DNA of 64,000 nt from Hevea brasiliensis (GCF_030052815.1 NC_079498.1:98598041-98662040), one strand, 5' to 3'. Shown: positions 49,032 to 62,300, counted from the stretch's first letter. Numbers and translations: made by a program. The notes: generated by a model from the sequence alone, not told the origin.

Positions 49032-50702
49032 TTGAGACAGAGGAGATGGATGGAGCTTTTGAAAGACTATGATTGCACTATCCAGTACTACCCTGGGAAG
49101 GCCAATGTAGTAGCAGATGGTCTGAGTAGAAAATCTTCTATCAGTTTGGTGCACATTTCAGCAGAGAAAAGACCGTTGATTCACGAAATACATGAGTTGA
49201 TGGATCAAAGTTTAATCCTAGATCTTTCAGATGAGGGGGTATTGTTGGCTCATTTTTCAATGAGGCCAGACTTGGGAGATAGAGTTAGAGTTTCCCAGCA
49301 CAGAGACCAACAATTGATGAAGATCATAGAAAGAGTACAGCAAGGTGAAGGTGGTGAGTTTGGATTTGCCAATGATGGCGCCTTAGTGCAAGGTTCTAGG
49401 ATATGTGTGCCCAATGTGGACAATCTCAAAGATGAAATCATGCGAGAGGCACACTATACACTGTACAGTGTCCACCCAGGCTCCACCAAGATGTACCATG
49501 ATGTGAAGGATAGCTATTGGTGGAATGGCATAAAGAGAGACATAGCAGACTTTGTGTCCAAGTGCTTGACTTGTCAAAAGGTGAAGTTTGAACATCAGAG
49601 ACCGTCAGGGAAGCTGCAAGAGCTCCCTATCCCAGAATAGAAGTGGGAAATGATTACTATGGATTTTGTGACTGGGTTGCCTCGTACCACGCGAGGATAT
49701 AATTCGATATGGATAATTGTAGACCGTCTAACCAAATCAGCACACTTCTTGCCTATGAAGACTACATATTCTGTGGCACAGTACGCCCGACTCTACATTC
49801 GAGAAATAGTCATATTGCATGGAGTTCCGACTTCCATAATATCTGATAGAGGGCCCCAGTTCACTTCTCAGTTTTGGAGAAAGTTGCAGGAGGCACTTGG
49901 CACACAGTTGAACTTTAGTACGGCTTTTCACCCTCAGACAGACGGACAGTCCGAAAGGACAATCCAAATACTGGAAGACATGCTTCGCATGAGTGTTTTG
50001 GATTTTGGAGGTCAATGGGATGATCAACTAGCTTTGGTGGAGTTTGCCTACAACAACAGTTATCATTCCAGCATAGGGATGGCACCCTATGAGGCACTAT
50101 ATGGAAGAAAGTGTAGGTCTCCTCTATGTTGGACGGAAATGGGAGAAGCGAAGGTGCATGATGTAGACCTAGTGCAGTACACTTCAGAGGTACTTCCTTT
50201 AATTAGGGAACGATTGAAAGCTTGACTTTGATGGCGGAAGAGTTATGCAGACCCCAGACGGAGGGATGTGGAGTTTGCAGTAGGCAACTATGTATTCCTG
50301 AAGGTTTCTCCAATGAAAGGAGTCATGAGATTTGAAAAGAAGGGCAAGTTGGCACCTCGGTATATCGGACCTTTTGAGGTTACTGATAGAGTTGGAGCAG
50401 TTGCCTACCGGTTGGAGCTACCACCCAACCTTTCTCATGTTCATCCTGTGTTTCACATCTCTATGCTCAGGAAATACATTCCAGATCCTTCTCATGTACT
50501 ACAGCTGGATGAAATAGAGCTAAAAGAGAACTTGACATTTGAGGAGCAACCTGTAGCCATAGTGGACTACCAAGTGAGACAGCTGAGATCAAAACAGATC
50601 CCTATGGTTAAGGTTTTGTGGAGGAGTCAGTCAGTGGAAGAGTGCACCTGGGAGTCAGAATGGGACATGCGTAGCAAGTACCCTTATCTGTTCAATGTGT
50701 AA
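49032..50702 (+). pseudogene. Gypsy A2 RNase H end, integrase and chromodomain-like tail
   Basis: 49032-49640 carries the end of RNase H (NVVADGLSRK) and the integrase HHCC zinc region (HPGSTKMYHDVK...CLTCQKVK). 49650-50225 is the integrase core ([28 protein letters not shown]). 50268-50702 has the GPFEV C-terminal domain and a chromodomain-like tail ([17 protein letters not shown]). A TAG at 49638 splits the frame, and a frameshift lies at 50220-50260. A TAG at 49017 sits just upstream of this segment. The catalytic D, D and E contexts are intact. Confidence 0.88.
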
Positions 50703-50751
50703 TCATGTACTTTATTCTGCCTTGTATAAAATTCGAGGACGAATTTTCTGT

Positions 50752-50764
50752 AAGGGGGGAAGAA
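50752..50764 (+). other. Polypurine tract of A2
   Basis: AAGGGGGGAAGAA immediately before the 3' LTR. Confidence 0.85.
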
Positions 50765-50949
50765 TATAACACCCCAAAAATTTTAAATTTATTATTTTAT
50801 GAGTATTATTGATATTTTAATTTTATTTAAATTTTAAGAAATTATTTGAGATTTTTCGGATTTTAAAAATCGGGTTCGATTTTTCAAAAATATAAACTTT
50901 GATGATTTTTAAAAATTTATTTAAAGACCACGTGGCAAAACTAAAAATA

Positions 50950-53900
50950 TGTCACACCTTACCCCTCTGTAAGGCATCACATGATCCCGTAGAATACCTA
51001 ATGAACTACCGCACTTCATCTACCGATAATTCATTAAGTACCCTACAAGGGATTTTAAAACAATTTTCTTATTTTTGATAAGTGGTGAGCAATTTCTAAT
51101 AAGTACTTAAAACATGTAGTTAAACTAAAACTAGTTAATATTTTTGGCCCATTTTATTTTTACGCAAATTTTATAAAAATTTTGACAGAGTTCCCTCTGT
51201 ATTTTGAGAAACCAGTTCTTCAAATACCTGAAATAAAAGCACTTCCAATAAATTTCTAACCACTGCTTCAAATTCATACTCAATCTTAACCAATTTCTCA
51301 AATTCACAAGTTCAATAATTCTCAAAATACTGTCAATCAATATCATTCATATTTCATTTTAAACAAAACAATTTAGATACCTTATTACAACATTTACATT
51401 AAGAGAATTTCAAAACCACAATATATATATTACAACTTTATACAAATTTTATACAAACTGCTCAAGACCCACTTTTACATGCCCATACATTCATGTGCAA
51501 TATATACATCAAAAGGAGTATTTACAGTTAGGGTATAAATTATACTCGAAGACTTCAAGCTGATAAATCCACACACCTCGTGACTCGATCTGTGCTCCTC
51601 TAATCTCTGTATCTGCGACAGCAATAAAAGCTATCGCTGAGTACTAGGACTCAGTGGTGCACAATATACTAAAATAATCTTTATGCAAAACTTAAAGCAC
51701 ATTTATTCAAAGATTTGGCTAAACATGAAAATTAAGTACAAATCATGCATTGTGAGATTTTAAATGTAAACCAAATTCATTTCAAAGTATCAAAACACAT
51801 TTCACAAAACCCACAACTAGATCATGCCATTCGAAACAAATAGAATCTCAATAGCCAGAGGCTAAAGAGAAATCACATGAATCTCAATAGCCAGAGGCTA
51901 AAGAGAAATCATATCACAGGCTAGCTAGCTCAAATATATGGATATCCATTCACATCCTCTTCTACTGGCACACCTCAACACTTCTCCAGAGAAGGAATCA
52001 AAATTCGAAACTAATTACCCCCACTAGTCGTGCTAGTGAGGTGTTCAAATATATGGTCATGACACTGTGGTTTCAAAACTTATCTTAAAAATTTGCTAAA
52101 CATTGTCATTTCCAATATACACAATAACTTTCACAATTTAAATCAAACATCATAAGAATGCCATAATCCAATATTTCACATTATTCAAAACAATATGCAA
52201 AAGATGATTATAAAAGTATACGTTGTGCACAAACCTCAAACGAGTCGCCTGTTGGCCTTGACTCGACTCCTCGGGTTCTGTCCCGGTATTCTTTTCCACT
52301 GAAACACGCAATTTTACAATGTTTCAGTACTAGAACTTAAAATAAATCCAAAATAAACTTAGCTCCACATTTACCTAGCTCTAACGTGTTAAATTCGACG
52401 TTCTCGAAATTTTGTGTTTCGGGTTACTATTCACTGCACTATTCCAGTCAAATAGTTGACTTTTTAAGGCTTACTAGGTATGGGAACTCTAACTTCACCC
52501 ACATACCACATTTTGGTCATTAAACTTGTTGGTTTTGGTCATTTTCTCAAAGCTTAGGTCATTTTGGCAAAATTGCCAATTTTCGGTTTTGGTTCTCCGA
52601 AGTTGCACTGTTCCATTGGTCGATCTACTGTTGGAATTTGACAAAACTTCCTTCATAGAAAATGTTCCTTATTGTCTTAAGTGTATTCTCATTTTTGGAT
52701 CACCCCAATCGGAGTTTTGTAGCTCAAGTTATGGCCAAAATAAAATTACTGTTCACGTGCACTGTTCATGCTGCAATTTTGGTGCTGGCAGATTTTTGAT
52801 CCAACTTTGCTCAGTAATTTGATCAAGTTAAGTCCATAATTTGGTCTAACTTTCTTCATATGAAATGTTCTACTATGTCTTATGTTTCCATCGGTTCAAG
52901 AATCGCCTAAATCCGAGTTTTCTAGAGAGAGTTATAGCCCTTCAAACATTACTGCTCAATGGTAATTCTGCAGAGTTGCAGGTTTGGTAAGTCAACTTTG
53001 CTCAATAATCTGACTAGGTTAGTGGCATAATTTGGGGTGATGTTCTTCATGAAAGTTTTAGATCTATATCTTATCTAATTACGGTTAAAATTTTAGGTCA
53101 ATTTGACCTACCTAGCTCGAGTTATGATTACTGTTCATTTGGTCAGTTTGGTACAGTGGCAGCCTGCTCTCATTTCACTTTAGTCAATTGTTTCACTAAG
53201 TTTTGGTCAGTTTTTGGCCATGGTTCCTTAATGAAAATTATGCTATTTTATGTCTATTTTCATCCCCAATTGGTGGCATATCAATTATACTTGTAAAATT
53301 TGAGTTTTGGTCATTCAAAGTGGGTTTGGTCATGCTGCCAGCAGCATGACCATTGGACCTACGAATTTGGTTCTCATTCCAACAATTCCCACACATCTCT
53401 TTTGGTCATTATTGACATTTTTTTATCTCATAATAGACCAAAGTCATCATTTAATCATTTCTTCAAAATTTGGTTCACAAACCCTAGCATTCAAACCCTA
53501 ATCTCACTAACTCTTGCATTTAACCATTTCAATGCCTTTAACTATCATCACTTAACTCATTAAGGTTCATATTTTTATCCAAGTCAATCAAGCCATGCAA
53601 ATTACACTCTCCACAATGCTGGCCGAAATTCCCTCTCTTCCTAATCATGCAATATTTTTCAATTTCTTCATATAATCTTATTCATTTCTACCCTAAATCC
53701 ATCATATATACTAAAAAGAAGAGTTGGATTAGCTTACCTTAAGTGAGCAGAATTTGTCTATCCAATTCTTCAACTTTGCTTGATTTATTTACTCCCAATC
53801 TTCTTATCAAAGTTCAAATACAAGTTTTAGTTATAGGAGGTAAAGATTTCATGGCAAGATTTAAGGTTTAAAGGAAGCTTTTAATGGCTTCAATGGAGGT

Positions 53901-54630
53901 TTCACTCATGGGGAAGCAAGGGAATTTCGGCTGGTTTGGGTTGGGAGAGAAGATGAGGGTAATTTTTTTTTTCTTTGTTTTATTTTTGTCTTACTCAATG
54001 GATATTTAACTTGGTCAACTTTGGTAGGAAATTAAAAATCAATTATAACATCATTTTGATGTCATAAAGTAATGTAGTTAGCCTTTTTCTTTTCTTTTCT
54101 TTTTCTTTTTTTTATTTATTTATCTATTAGTTCTTTAATCTAATTCCCGATCCCGAAGTTTTCCTTTCTCTGATTTTATTTGACAGTTAGGTCAGGAGTC
54201 AGCTCTCGGGGTCAATTGACCAAATTGCCCGTCCCAGGTTCATCCCAGTTTGTAAATAATCCAATATTTCTTCCGGCTCCCTGACCTAATTATTTAACTG
54301 ACTTAACAGTTCTTTTTCGTGATTTTCTCTTTTCCACTGTGTTCATAAGGGTCCTAAGGACCGCAGCGTCACTTTTTACGGTTCGAAATTTGAGTTTAAA
54401 ACGACTTGCGATCGTTCAGGAAGTCACTCATCATTTGTGACTCTCGGCTCGTTTAACCTCTTATGTTCTATTTTTCTTATTTATAGTTAACTAATTAAAC
54501 ATTACTAATTATTTGTGTTTATGGCTTCTCAAGTTGTCTTAAGTGTGGCCCTAATCCCAATAATTATCCGAACCGACACCGGTCATCGGAACAGTGAAAT
54601 ATACCAGGCTATATCAATAGGGGTGTTACA
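50950..54630 (-). mobile_element. Solo LTR, family B (3681 bp), inside A2 3' LTR
   Basis: Ends TGTCACACC...GGGGTGTTACA on the plus strand, with a perfect TSD AAATA (50945-50949 and 54631-54635). Similar throughout to 41627-45274 (roughly 90% by eye). It has its own 36-bp tandem duplication at 51843-51914. Confidence 0.9.
51843..51914. repeat. 36-bp tandem duplication in family B LTR
   Basis: Units 51843-51878 and 51879-51914 with core CAATAGCCAGAGGCTAAAGA. The copy at 41627 has only one unit (about 42500), so the duplication arose after the copies separated. Confidence 0.9.
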
Positions 54631-57064
54631 AAATATATTTGGAGTCTACAAATTTTTCTGAGTTTTCTAGAATTTTTTCGAAATTTTTGGACCTCGTTTT
54701 CGGTCCCAAGGCAGAGTAAAAATTCAAAATTTTGTATCCTGAATCGAACCGGTCGAACCGGATCGGATCGGATCAATCGAATCGGATCGGCCTTTTCTTT
54801 TTTTTCCTTCTTCTCCCCGCGTGTCCCGACCCTCCTCTCTTCCTCTCTCGTTTTCTCTCTCCTCCCTCCTCCCCTTGCCGCGCCGCCGCCTCCCCTGGCA
54901 CCCCAGCTTGCCGGCGCCCATCCCCAACCGTCCCAACCCACCGTGCTGCACGGCAGCGAGCAGCGCCGGCGACGCGGCGTGCAAGCGCCATGGTCGTCTT
55001 CGGCCAAAATTGCCGATCCGGCCTGTCGGACCGGGTCTTGTGTCTAAATCCATCTACTCGTCGAGAGCTTTCCATAGACACCAAGAACACTGAAATTCAT
55101 CGAGCGGTTTGTCCAATTTTTGCCCGGGAAGTTTTAGCCCATTTTGACTTTTGGGCTAGATTTCTCGCAAACCGTGAACCCCATGAGAAAACCGAGAGTA
55201 CCAGAGCGCTCCACTCGTCGAGAGCTTCGCGGCAACATAAATTTCGAATTTTTCCGACATCGTTTTTCGGTGGGTCCCACGGAACTTCGCAGTGTTTTTC
55301 CGAGCATTTAATGAGCTTAGAAAATTCTGAAAAATTTATGTACTAACCCCCGTGTTATGAGCTTCGTGTAGGTATCTTCATTTCACGGAAATTCGACAGT
55401 TGACCGGATCTGTGAATTTCCAGCCAGACAGACCGGCTACCGGAAAAAGTCTCCGAATTGAATCGAGGTTTTCGCTACCCCACTATTGTCAGATATTTCG
55501 AGCACGACCCCAGAGTCAGAATCGGCAAAGGTAAACCCGAACCTTGCTTTTTCGTAATTTTCTAGTGCTTAAATAGGATTAAAAATCCATAAAATATTCG
55601 TGGTAGCTTAGAAAATTATGATTCTTTTTGCAATAGCCTAGTAATATTGCTAAGGACCGTGGGGCAAAGTTTTAGAATTTTTAGAGCTTATTTGGTCAGT
55701 TTTTGCAAAAATGATCAATAATATATTGTGATGAATGACTGTTTGGATGGGCCCAGGAGGGGCTGTGCAATGTGATTGAATTGTGGATATATGAGTTGCG
55801 AATATAGAAGTGTGTTTTGAGCCCTTTTGCAGGTTGGGTAGGTCCTAGGTATAGGGGAGACTCTGCCGGATTTTCGGTACGACTTAGGACGTATTTGGTC
55901 TTTTCTTGATTTGTATTGAGTCAATTGTATTAAATAATTGTAATGTAATTATCAGGTGAGTCGGGACAGCCTTCTTCCTCCGCCCAGCCGCCACAGTGAC
56001 CGTTGTCAAGTCTGTGAATAAAATATTAATTTTAATTGTAATTTCGATATTATTATATGTTTAAGCATGCCCATGCATCACTTATATGTATGTATCTATG
56101 TAGTTAAACTCTAGGCACATTTTATGTTGCATTCATAACTGTTGAAGTGCCATGGATGTTGTTGTGGTAATTTGGAGCAGTGTGCGTGCGTTGGCGTGCG
56201 TGTGATGTGGTGTGGACTATTGATAGGACGGGTAGACACGGCTTGAGATCTTCGCTGGGACCCAGTCCTTCAGGGTAGACATGGCTTGAGTTCTTCGCTG
56301 GGACCCCGATTTAGTTATTAAGTGGAAGTCCGAGCTGAGTTTTTCGCTGGCACAGGTTGGATTTAAGAGAGCTGCATAGGGGATCAGCTCCCATATATTA
56401 TGATTGATATTACTGGGTGTGTGAGTGCTCCAAATTACCTTTTTGCTGCTATGATGTGAAAATATTGTTGATGCTGCATTTCACTCTACAGGGTGCATTA
56501 GTTTTAGATAGTTATAGAGATTATAGTTAAAATTGATATTTTACTCTCTGAGTCGAACGCTCACTCCTGTTCAATATTTTTTTCTGGCTACAGGAGGATT
56601 TTATTGTGGTTAACCTGCTTTTCTTCCTCGTAGGTTGTCTATTCATGTTTGTGTAATTCTGCAAACTTCTAGAATTTTCGCATGTGTTAGAAATATTTAA
56701 TTGATTTGGGTCTATAATATAAATTGTTATTTTGGACCTGTAAAATTATTATCACATGCATGTTTGATGGACTGGATGAGGGAGCTGAGCTCCCATTTAT
56801 TTTTATGTTGATATGAGTATGTGGAGGGTAAGCTGTGCTCCCCAATTGAGTATTTATTTTGTTTACAGGTCGGGTGAGTCAAAAACTCCCCGTTGAAATG
56901 TCTATTTTGTGGCCGGACTCTGTTCGGTTGAATTCTTGAAATTGGGCCCAAATGAGCTTAGAGTTGGGTTAATGAATAGTTAGGCTTACTACGGACCTCG
57001 GGGGCTTTAGGCTAGCCCAGGTCCTAGTGCCGGTCCGGCCCATAGGTTGGGTCGTGACAAAATT

Positions 57065-57712
57065 AATTAAAATTAATTATTAAATCAAGTGAAATCAATA
57101 TTCCTAGATACTTTTTAGTTGATTTTTAACCCAAAATTTTCACTACTTTTATTAGTTAATTTTTAATATTAGTTAATTTTATTTTTAGTTTAATTTTAAT
57201 TTTTTGAATTTAATCTAATTTAATAATCTAAATATTAATAAAATTAACTTAAATTTTAATAATTAATCTTGTGAAAATGATACTTTACCTACTCTTTATT
57301 ACTTGTGCAATTTCGTATACTTACAGGTAAGTAACAAATCTTCAATCACATGAAAACAATTTCTACACAATTTTTGACATATTTAGATGTTTCGTAAAAG
57401 AAAATTAATATGTACAGTAAATATTCAAATAATTTTACCCTTATTAAATTATATATCTAGATTAAAAATGTGTAGATAATATTTAAACCAATTAATTTTT
57501 CTTTCTTTTATTTTAATTTTATTAATGCATTTGTTGTTATCCCACGCAGAGATATGTTATAGCATAAAGTGTCCATATGATTTGTCAACCCCACAACATG
57601 TTCATCCCATCATTTAAAAGAAGGAAAATAGTTACTCTAATCATATCCCATTCTTTTCTGGACTATTCTTGATAAAAGAGATTCTTAGTAGATCATAATG
57701 GCTAATAGATAA

Positions 57713-57803
<91 letters not shown>

Positions 57804-58820
57804 ACTAAAAATAATAAATTAAATATTAATATAAAATCTAAGAATATAGATGAGTTGAAAAACTTTATTTTTTTTTAACTCATTTGCTTAATGAATCTAG
57901 ATCCAACTTAATTTTTAAATTTATTGAATAAATAAATTGAATTTAATTTTATTAATATTCAATTCGATTACAACTATATAAAATATAATTTATAGTTATT
58001 ATAATTTAATTAAATATGCCATTGTAATTGTTATTTTAATTATTTTAATTTATTAGACCTACAATTAATGAGTTCTAAATAAATAATTAATAAAATTTAT
58101 AAAAAATTCTTTTAATAATTTGACTAATTATGTTTGTTAATTCGAGTTTAAGTTGAGACTTTGTGATCTTGTAAATGAATTGAATATGAATTAAGCCCAT
58201 GAATTCAATAGTTGAGTTAAATAAATCAATTCATGAGTTTCAATTTCAATAAATGCAGACCGAACTTAATTCTAACAAAATTTAAATAAATTGAATTTAA
58301 ATTTAATATATAATTTTAAATAAATACAAATTTAGTAAAAATTTAATAAATTGAAATTTACGCATTTATATTTATTAAAACTTTATCTTAATTATTAAAT
58401 AAATAATCTGCCTATAATAAAGCCAAATAAAGAAAAAGTATATATTTTTTGTCTATTTATTAATTTTTAACAGAAAATGCTAAAAATTATTACTATAAAG
58501 TGCAAAGACAATATTATGTCATTTCCATAATTATTTTTCATTATTTTTATCTCTATATAGAAACTATGAAAACAAATTAAATCTAATAATATATATATTT
58601 TGAAATAAATTTAATATTATTTTTAAATTTATTATATTATTTTCATAATATTATTTATGATATTTAGCGGTGCGCCGGTGCCTGCTACGTGGTCTACTTG
58701 GTCTTGGGCACGGTCAACAAAGGAGGCCAAATCCAAGTTGGAATCATTATCCGAAACAGCATCCAATTTTTTTTTTTTTTTTTTAGCATCCCATTTTTAT
58801 TTCATTAAATAAATAAAATT
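57065..58820. other. AT-rich spacer, no gene seen
   Basis: The first about 300 bases may continue the degenerate LTR seen at 38500-39454. The rest is AT-rich, with a long AAT run at 57713-57798 and no coding signal. Confidence 0.5.
57713..57798. repeat. (AAT)28 microsatellite
   Basis: An uninterrupted AAT/ATA trinucleotide run. It is likely highly variable in length. Confidence 0.95.
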
Positions 58821-58852
58821 ACATACGTGTCCATCGCCACCACCGCAATCTA

Positions 58853-59152
58853 CCACGTCACATTCCCACTTGCCAAAACCCAAATCCCGACAATGACAAC
58901 CAATGCGAACTTCCAAGAACCTGGGTCCCACACTTTATCCAATACACGTTGTATCACAAGACTCCGCCACTTAACAAAAACTTCCAATTTAGCTGACGTC
59001 ATCATTCCTAATCAAAACGAATCGCAGCGCAGCACAATCTACAAGGGTGTTTTAGTAATTCCGTTGTTCAGCTCAGTCCCCGCTGGCTGATGTAATGAAC
59101 ACGTGGCGATTCGTTTCGTTCACGTGACAGCCGCCTTTGCTTTGTATAAAAA
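58853..59152 (+). promoter_or_regulatory. Promoter of the ASG1-like gene
   Basis: A TATA box TATAAAAA lies at 59145-59152, about 175 bases before the start codon. Upstream are two G-boxes: CACGTGGC at 59100-59107, which contains the ABRE core ACGTGGC, and CACGTG at 59121-59126. Two further ACGT elements are CCACGTCA at 58853-58860 and the palindrome TGACGTCA at 58994-59001. Paired ABREs close to a TATA box are typical of genes induced by abscisic acid or osmotic stress through bZIP factors. Confidence 0.6.
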
Positions 59153-59326
59153 TATAAGGAAAATGAAAAGGAAGAAATAGAGTAGCTTCGAAGCCATTGA
59201 AATCTCTGAGAGTGGAAGAAAGAGAAAGGGATATAGTAGTGCGATATTTGTCACAGATTCTCAAATCGGGGATTTTGACTGAGTTAACTCACCGAGTTCT
59301 ATTCTTGAAAAACCCCAAACTTGACA

Positions 59327-62300
59327 ATGGTTCAGCTAATGAGTACCAAGAAATCTTCAGTGAAGGTTGAAGTTGAGGAGTCTTTGGAGGATCAACTCGG
59401 TCCTATTCACAAACGCTCCAAACTCGATTCGTCTTTGCAGGTTTCACTTCTCTTTCCTTTCAATTTTCTGTTTTCTTTTCTTTTCTTTCAACTCAATGAT
59501 TGGATTGGTTAGGTGGTTTAATTGTACTGGATGTTGATTTCTTGGCAGATGATTCCTGTTGCTTCTCTTTGCAATCCACTTGACGAGCCTAGCCCGCTCG
59601 GATTGCGTCTCAAAAAGAGTCCTTCCCTTTTGGATTTAATACAAATGAAGCTTTCTCAACAAAATAATATGAAGAAAGATCACAAGGCTACTGGTAGTAC
59701 TGCTACTGATAAGCTGAAAGCCTCTAATTTTCCTGCTTCGCTTCTGAAAGTTGGGAGCTGGGAGGTAAGTTCAATTATGCATAATTGTTTGTACTTAGTT
59801 GGGTTTTATTTTTTTATGTTGATTGGATTTTTTAATTCCTGTTTTTCATTTTGGGTGGTACAGTATAAGTCGAGATATGAAGGGGACTTGGTGGCAAAAT
59901 GTTATTTTGCGAAGCACAAGCTAGTGTGGGAAGTGCTTGATGGTGGTCTTAAGAATAAGATCGAAATTCAGTGGTCGGATATTGTGGCTATCAAGGCGAA
60001 TTTCCCTGATGATGGACCTGAAACCTTGGACGTTGTGGTACTTGTTCTTCTTCTTCACCATCTTCTCTCTCACAAACATACCCATCTTTTTAGTGATAGA
60101 GGGATGTTTCTGTTTGTTGCAGTTGGCTAGACAGCCCCTTTTCTTTAGGGAGACCAATCCACAACCTAGGAAGCATACTTTGTGGCAAGCAACGTCAGAT
60201 TTTACTGGTGGACAAGCCAGCATGCACAGGTAGTCTTAATTTGGATGAGCTTCTTTTAATTATTTTAGGGTAAATTTGTTTGTTTGTTATGCGTATACAT
60301 GGCTTGCATTATCAGTCTTTGTTGCCGTATTTGTTCCTTTTATCACATCGTTGCGTTAGAGATCGGGTTTGAGGAATGAAGTGATAGTGCTATACTATTA
60401 AGGCCAAATTTCCCTCTGTTTTCTTCCTTTGGGAGATTGGGATTGGGGGAATGCGTTTAACGTTTGCTTTGTTAGAGGGTTGGACGCTTCGGTATTGTTT
60501 TGCTCCAGCAGGGGCATGTCCATTAGTTGCCATTTCCCGCTGCTTCATTTGGCTTAATTCAAAGTAAATTGGTACTTCAGTGTTGGAAGATTCATCAAGC
60601 TTTATGATGTGTAAGAGACACATGTAAGAGTAGATACCATATTAATGGTTGTATCGATTTGAACAATATGTTGATGTTGTATCTTTTGTCATAGGCGTCA
60701 TTTTCTGCAGTGCCAACAAGGGTTCTTAAGCAAGCATTTCGAAAAACTTATTCAGTGTGATCCTCGTCTCAACTTTCTAAGTCAACAACCTGAAATTTTG
60801 TTGGAAACTCCATATTTCGAACAAAGGCATTGTACATTTGGTGACTTGAATGAAACGACTGAGGTGCTTGATTCAAAGGCTGAGGAGACACGTGCTGTGT
60901 TTGCTTTAGGGGATGCAGCATCACCTTCCGGAGTCCTTTCTTCTTCCTTGAATGATGAGCAGCAAGTTTTCATTGGCAGGACTCCCGAAAGTTCTTCTCA
61001 GGAAACTTCTTCGCCTAGCACAGGTAAAACCCATCTCTTATTAGTGAAAGCTATCTACCGCGTTTTGCTGAAGAAATATGATCTTAAAAATGAAAACATG
61101 GATGAAAATAGTGATAATTAATAAATATATTGGTCTCTCTCTTGCTGTAGGTAATTAGATACTAAATCTTCTAAGATCAGTGCTGCATCTCTAATCATTG
61201 ATCTGCATACCCTTGACATGAACTCTCTGTAGCGATATTGTTGAATTGTTGTTTGCATATTATTGCAACTACCGGCAGCGGCAGATGCGTCCATTAGTAA
61301 TTTGAATGAACAGTCAACAGTTACCTCTAACTGATTCTTTGTGACAACTATGATCGTAAGAATCAGGAAACGGGAGTTACCTCACAACCTTGATCAGAAA
61401 ATGGAAATTAGTTCAGAATAGACTCTGGGCATTGTTAGTGGCTTAATTCATAGAAAATTTTCTGAATGCATGCCTGTAATACTACAAATCTGAAAGTACT
61501 TGATAATTGCAGCTAAGACTGGCAATCTTGTTTTGACAAAGGTTCTGAATAGCATTGAAGCTGCCCCAGTTATTTTCTAATCTTGTTATTTTTATTTTTC
61601 ATGAATAACTCATTATTCTTTTCCTTCCACACCTTTTCTAGTTGGTTTATAGTTTAGCTGAGTAAGTAGACTTCTAATTCATTGAGATGGAATTGATGTT
61701 TACCTCAACTTTTTTTGGTTTGTGAATTTTAATTTATATAAATGGGAAAACCAAAAAATTTTGTTATTGATTGACTTATCAAACATTGCACTCTGCTGAC
61801 TGGTGTTTGATCAACATTTGGAGCACCTTAATGCACTTATTTTTGGATCTTGGACTTATATCTATCTTTAGTGTGCATATTAGAGAATTTTCCTCCGCTT
61901 GATTGTATCAGTACTTGGTTGTGAGGGTTAGTGGTATTTTATGCTGGACAATGTAGGAACTTCATATGACATTATTATGCATGGCTCCAAGAACCTTGAG
62001 CACTGGATATATCTTGGAAGTTCTCCCTGAGGTCGAGTAATTCCATTTATCAAATTAGTGAAATGCTCTTTGCAAAACTCTCTGGTTTTCCCAGGAATCA
62101 TTTGGAAACTAAACGAAATATTATGATGCTAATGAAAGCATGTAACTATGCGGTTGAAACATTCAGTAAGCCTAGCTTCCATTAAGCATGCATCTGTTTA
62201 CAATTGATTCAAGTCAAAGAATTGTCTATCAGGATGGGAGAGCAAACATGTTATGTGATCAAGTAGGTTAGTAGGCCATACCATCTGTGTAGGGATGTGT

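Larger units (their letters stand above)
39460..57059 (+). mobile_element. Gypsy element A2 (Tekay/Del-like chromovirus), with nested solo LTRs
   Basis: 5' LTR 39460-45740, primer binding site, gag, protease-reverse transcriptase-RNase H-integrase-chromodomain, polypurine tract, 3' LTR 50765-57059. The TSD AAATT is perfect (39455-39459 and 57060-57064). Removing the two inserted family B solo LTRs gives LTRs of about 2.63 and 2.61 kb and an element near 10.3 kb. Integrase lies after reverse transcriptase, which defines Ty3/Gypsy. The integrase tail is chromodomain-like. Coding is broken by at least seven in-frame stops and several frameshifts, so it is not autonomous. Confidence 0.93.
50765..57059 (+). 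mobile_element. Gypsy A2 3' LTR, split by a solo LTR
   Basis: Pieces 50765-50949 and 54636-57059 form an LTR of about 2.61 kb matching 39460. Its first two bases are TA instead of TG (a G-to-A change), and it ends GGGTCGTGACA next to the AAATT duplication. Confidence 0.9.

Noticed and set aside
54732..55346. A 204-codon open frame in the A2 3' LTR, and shorter overlapping ones at 39741-40109
   Set aside because: The matching stretch of the 5' LTR is broken into different frames, so the reading frame is not conserved. The openness reflects a pyrimidine-rich, GC-rich LTR block.
58827..59264. Open frames on both strands upstream of the ASG1-like start
   Set aside because: They overlap the promoter motifs and TATA box and show no protein motif.
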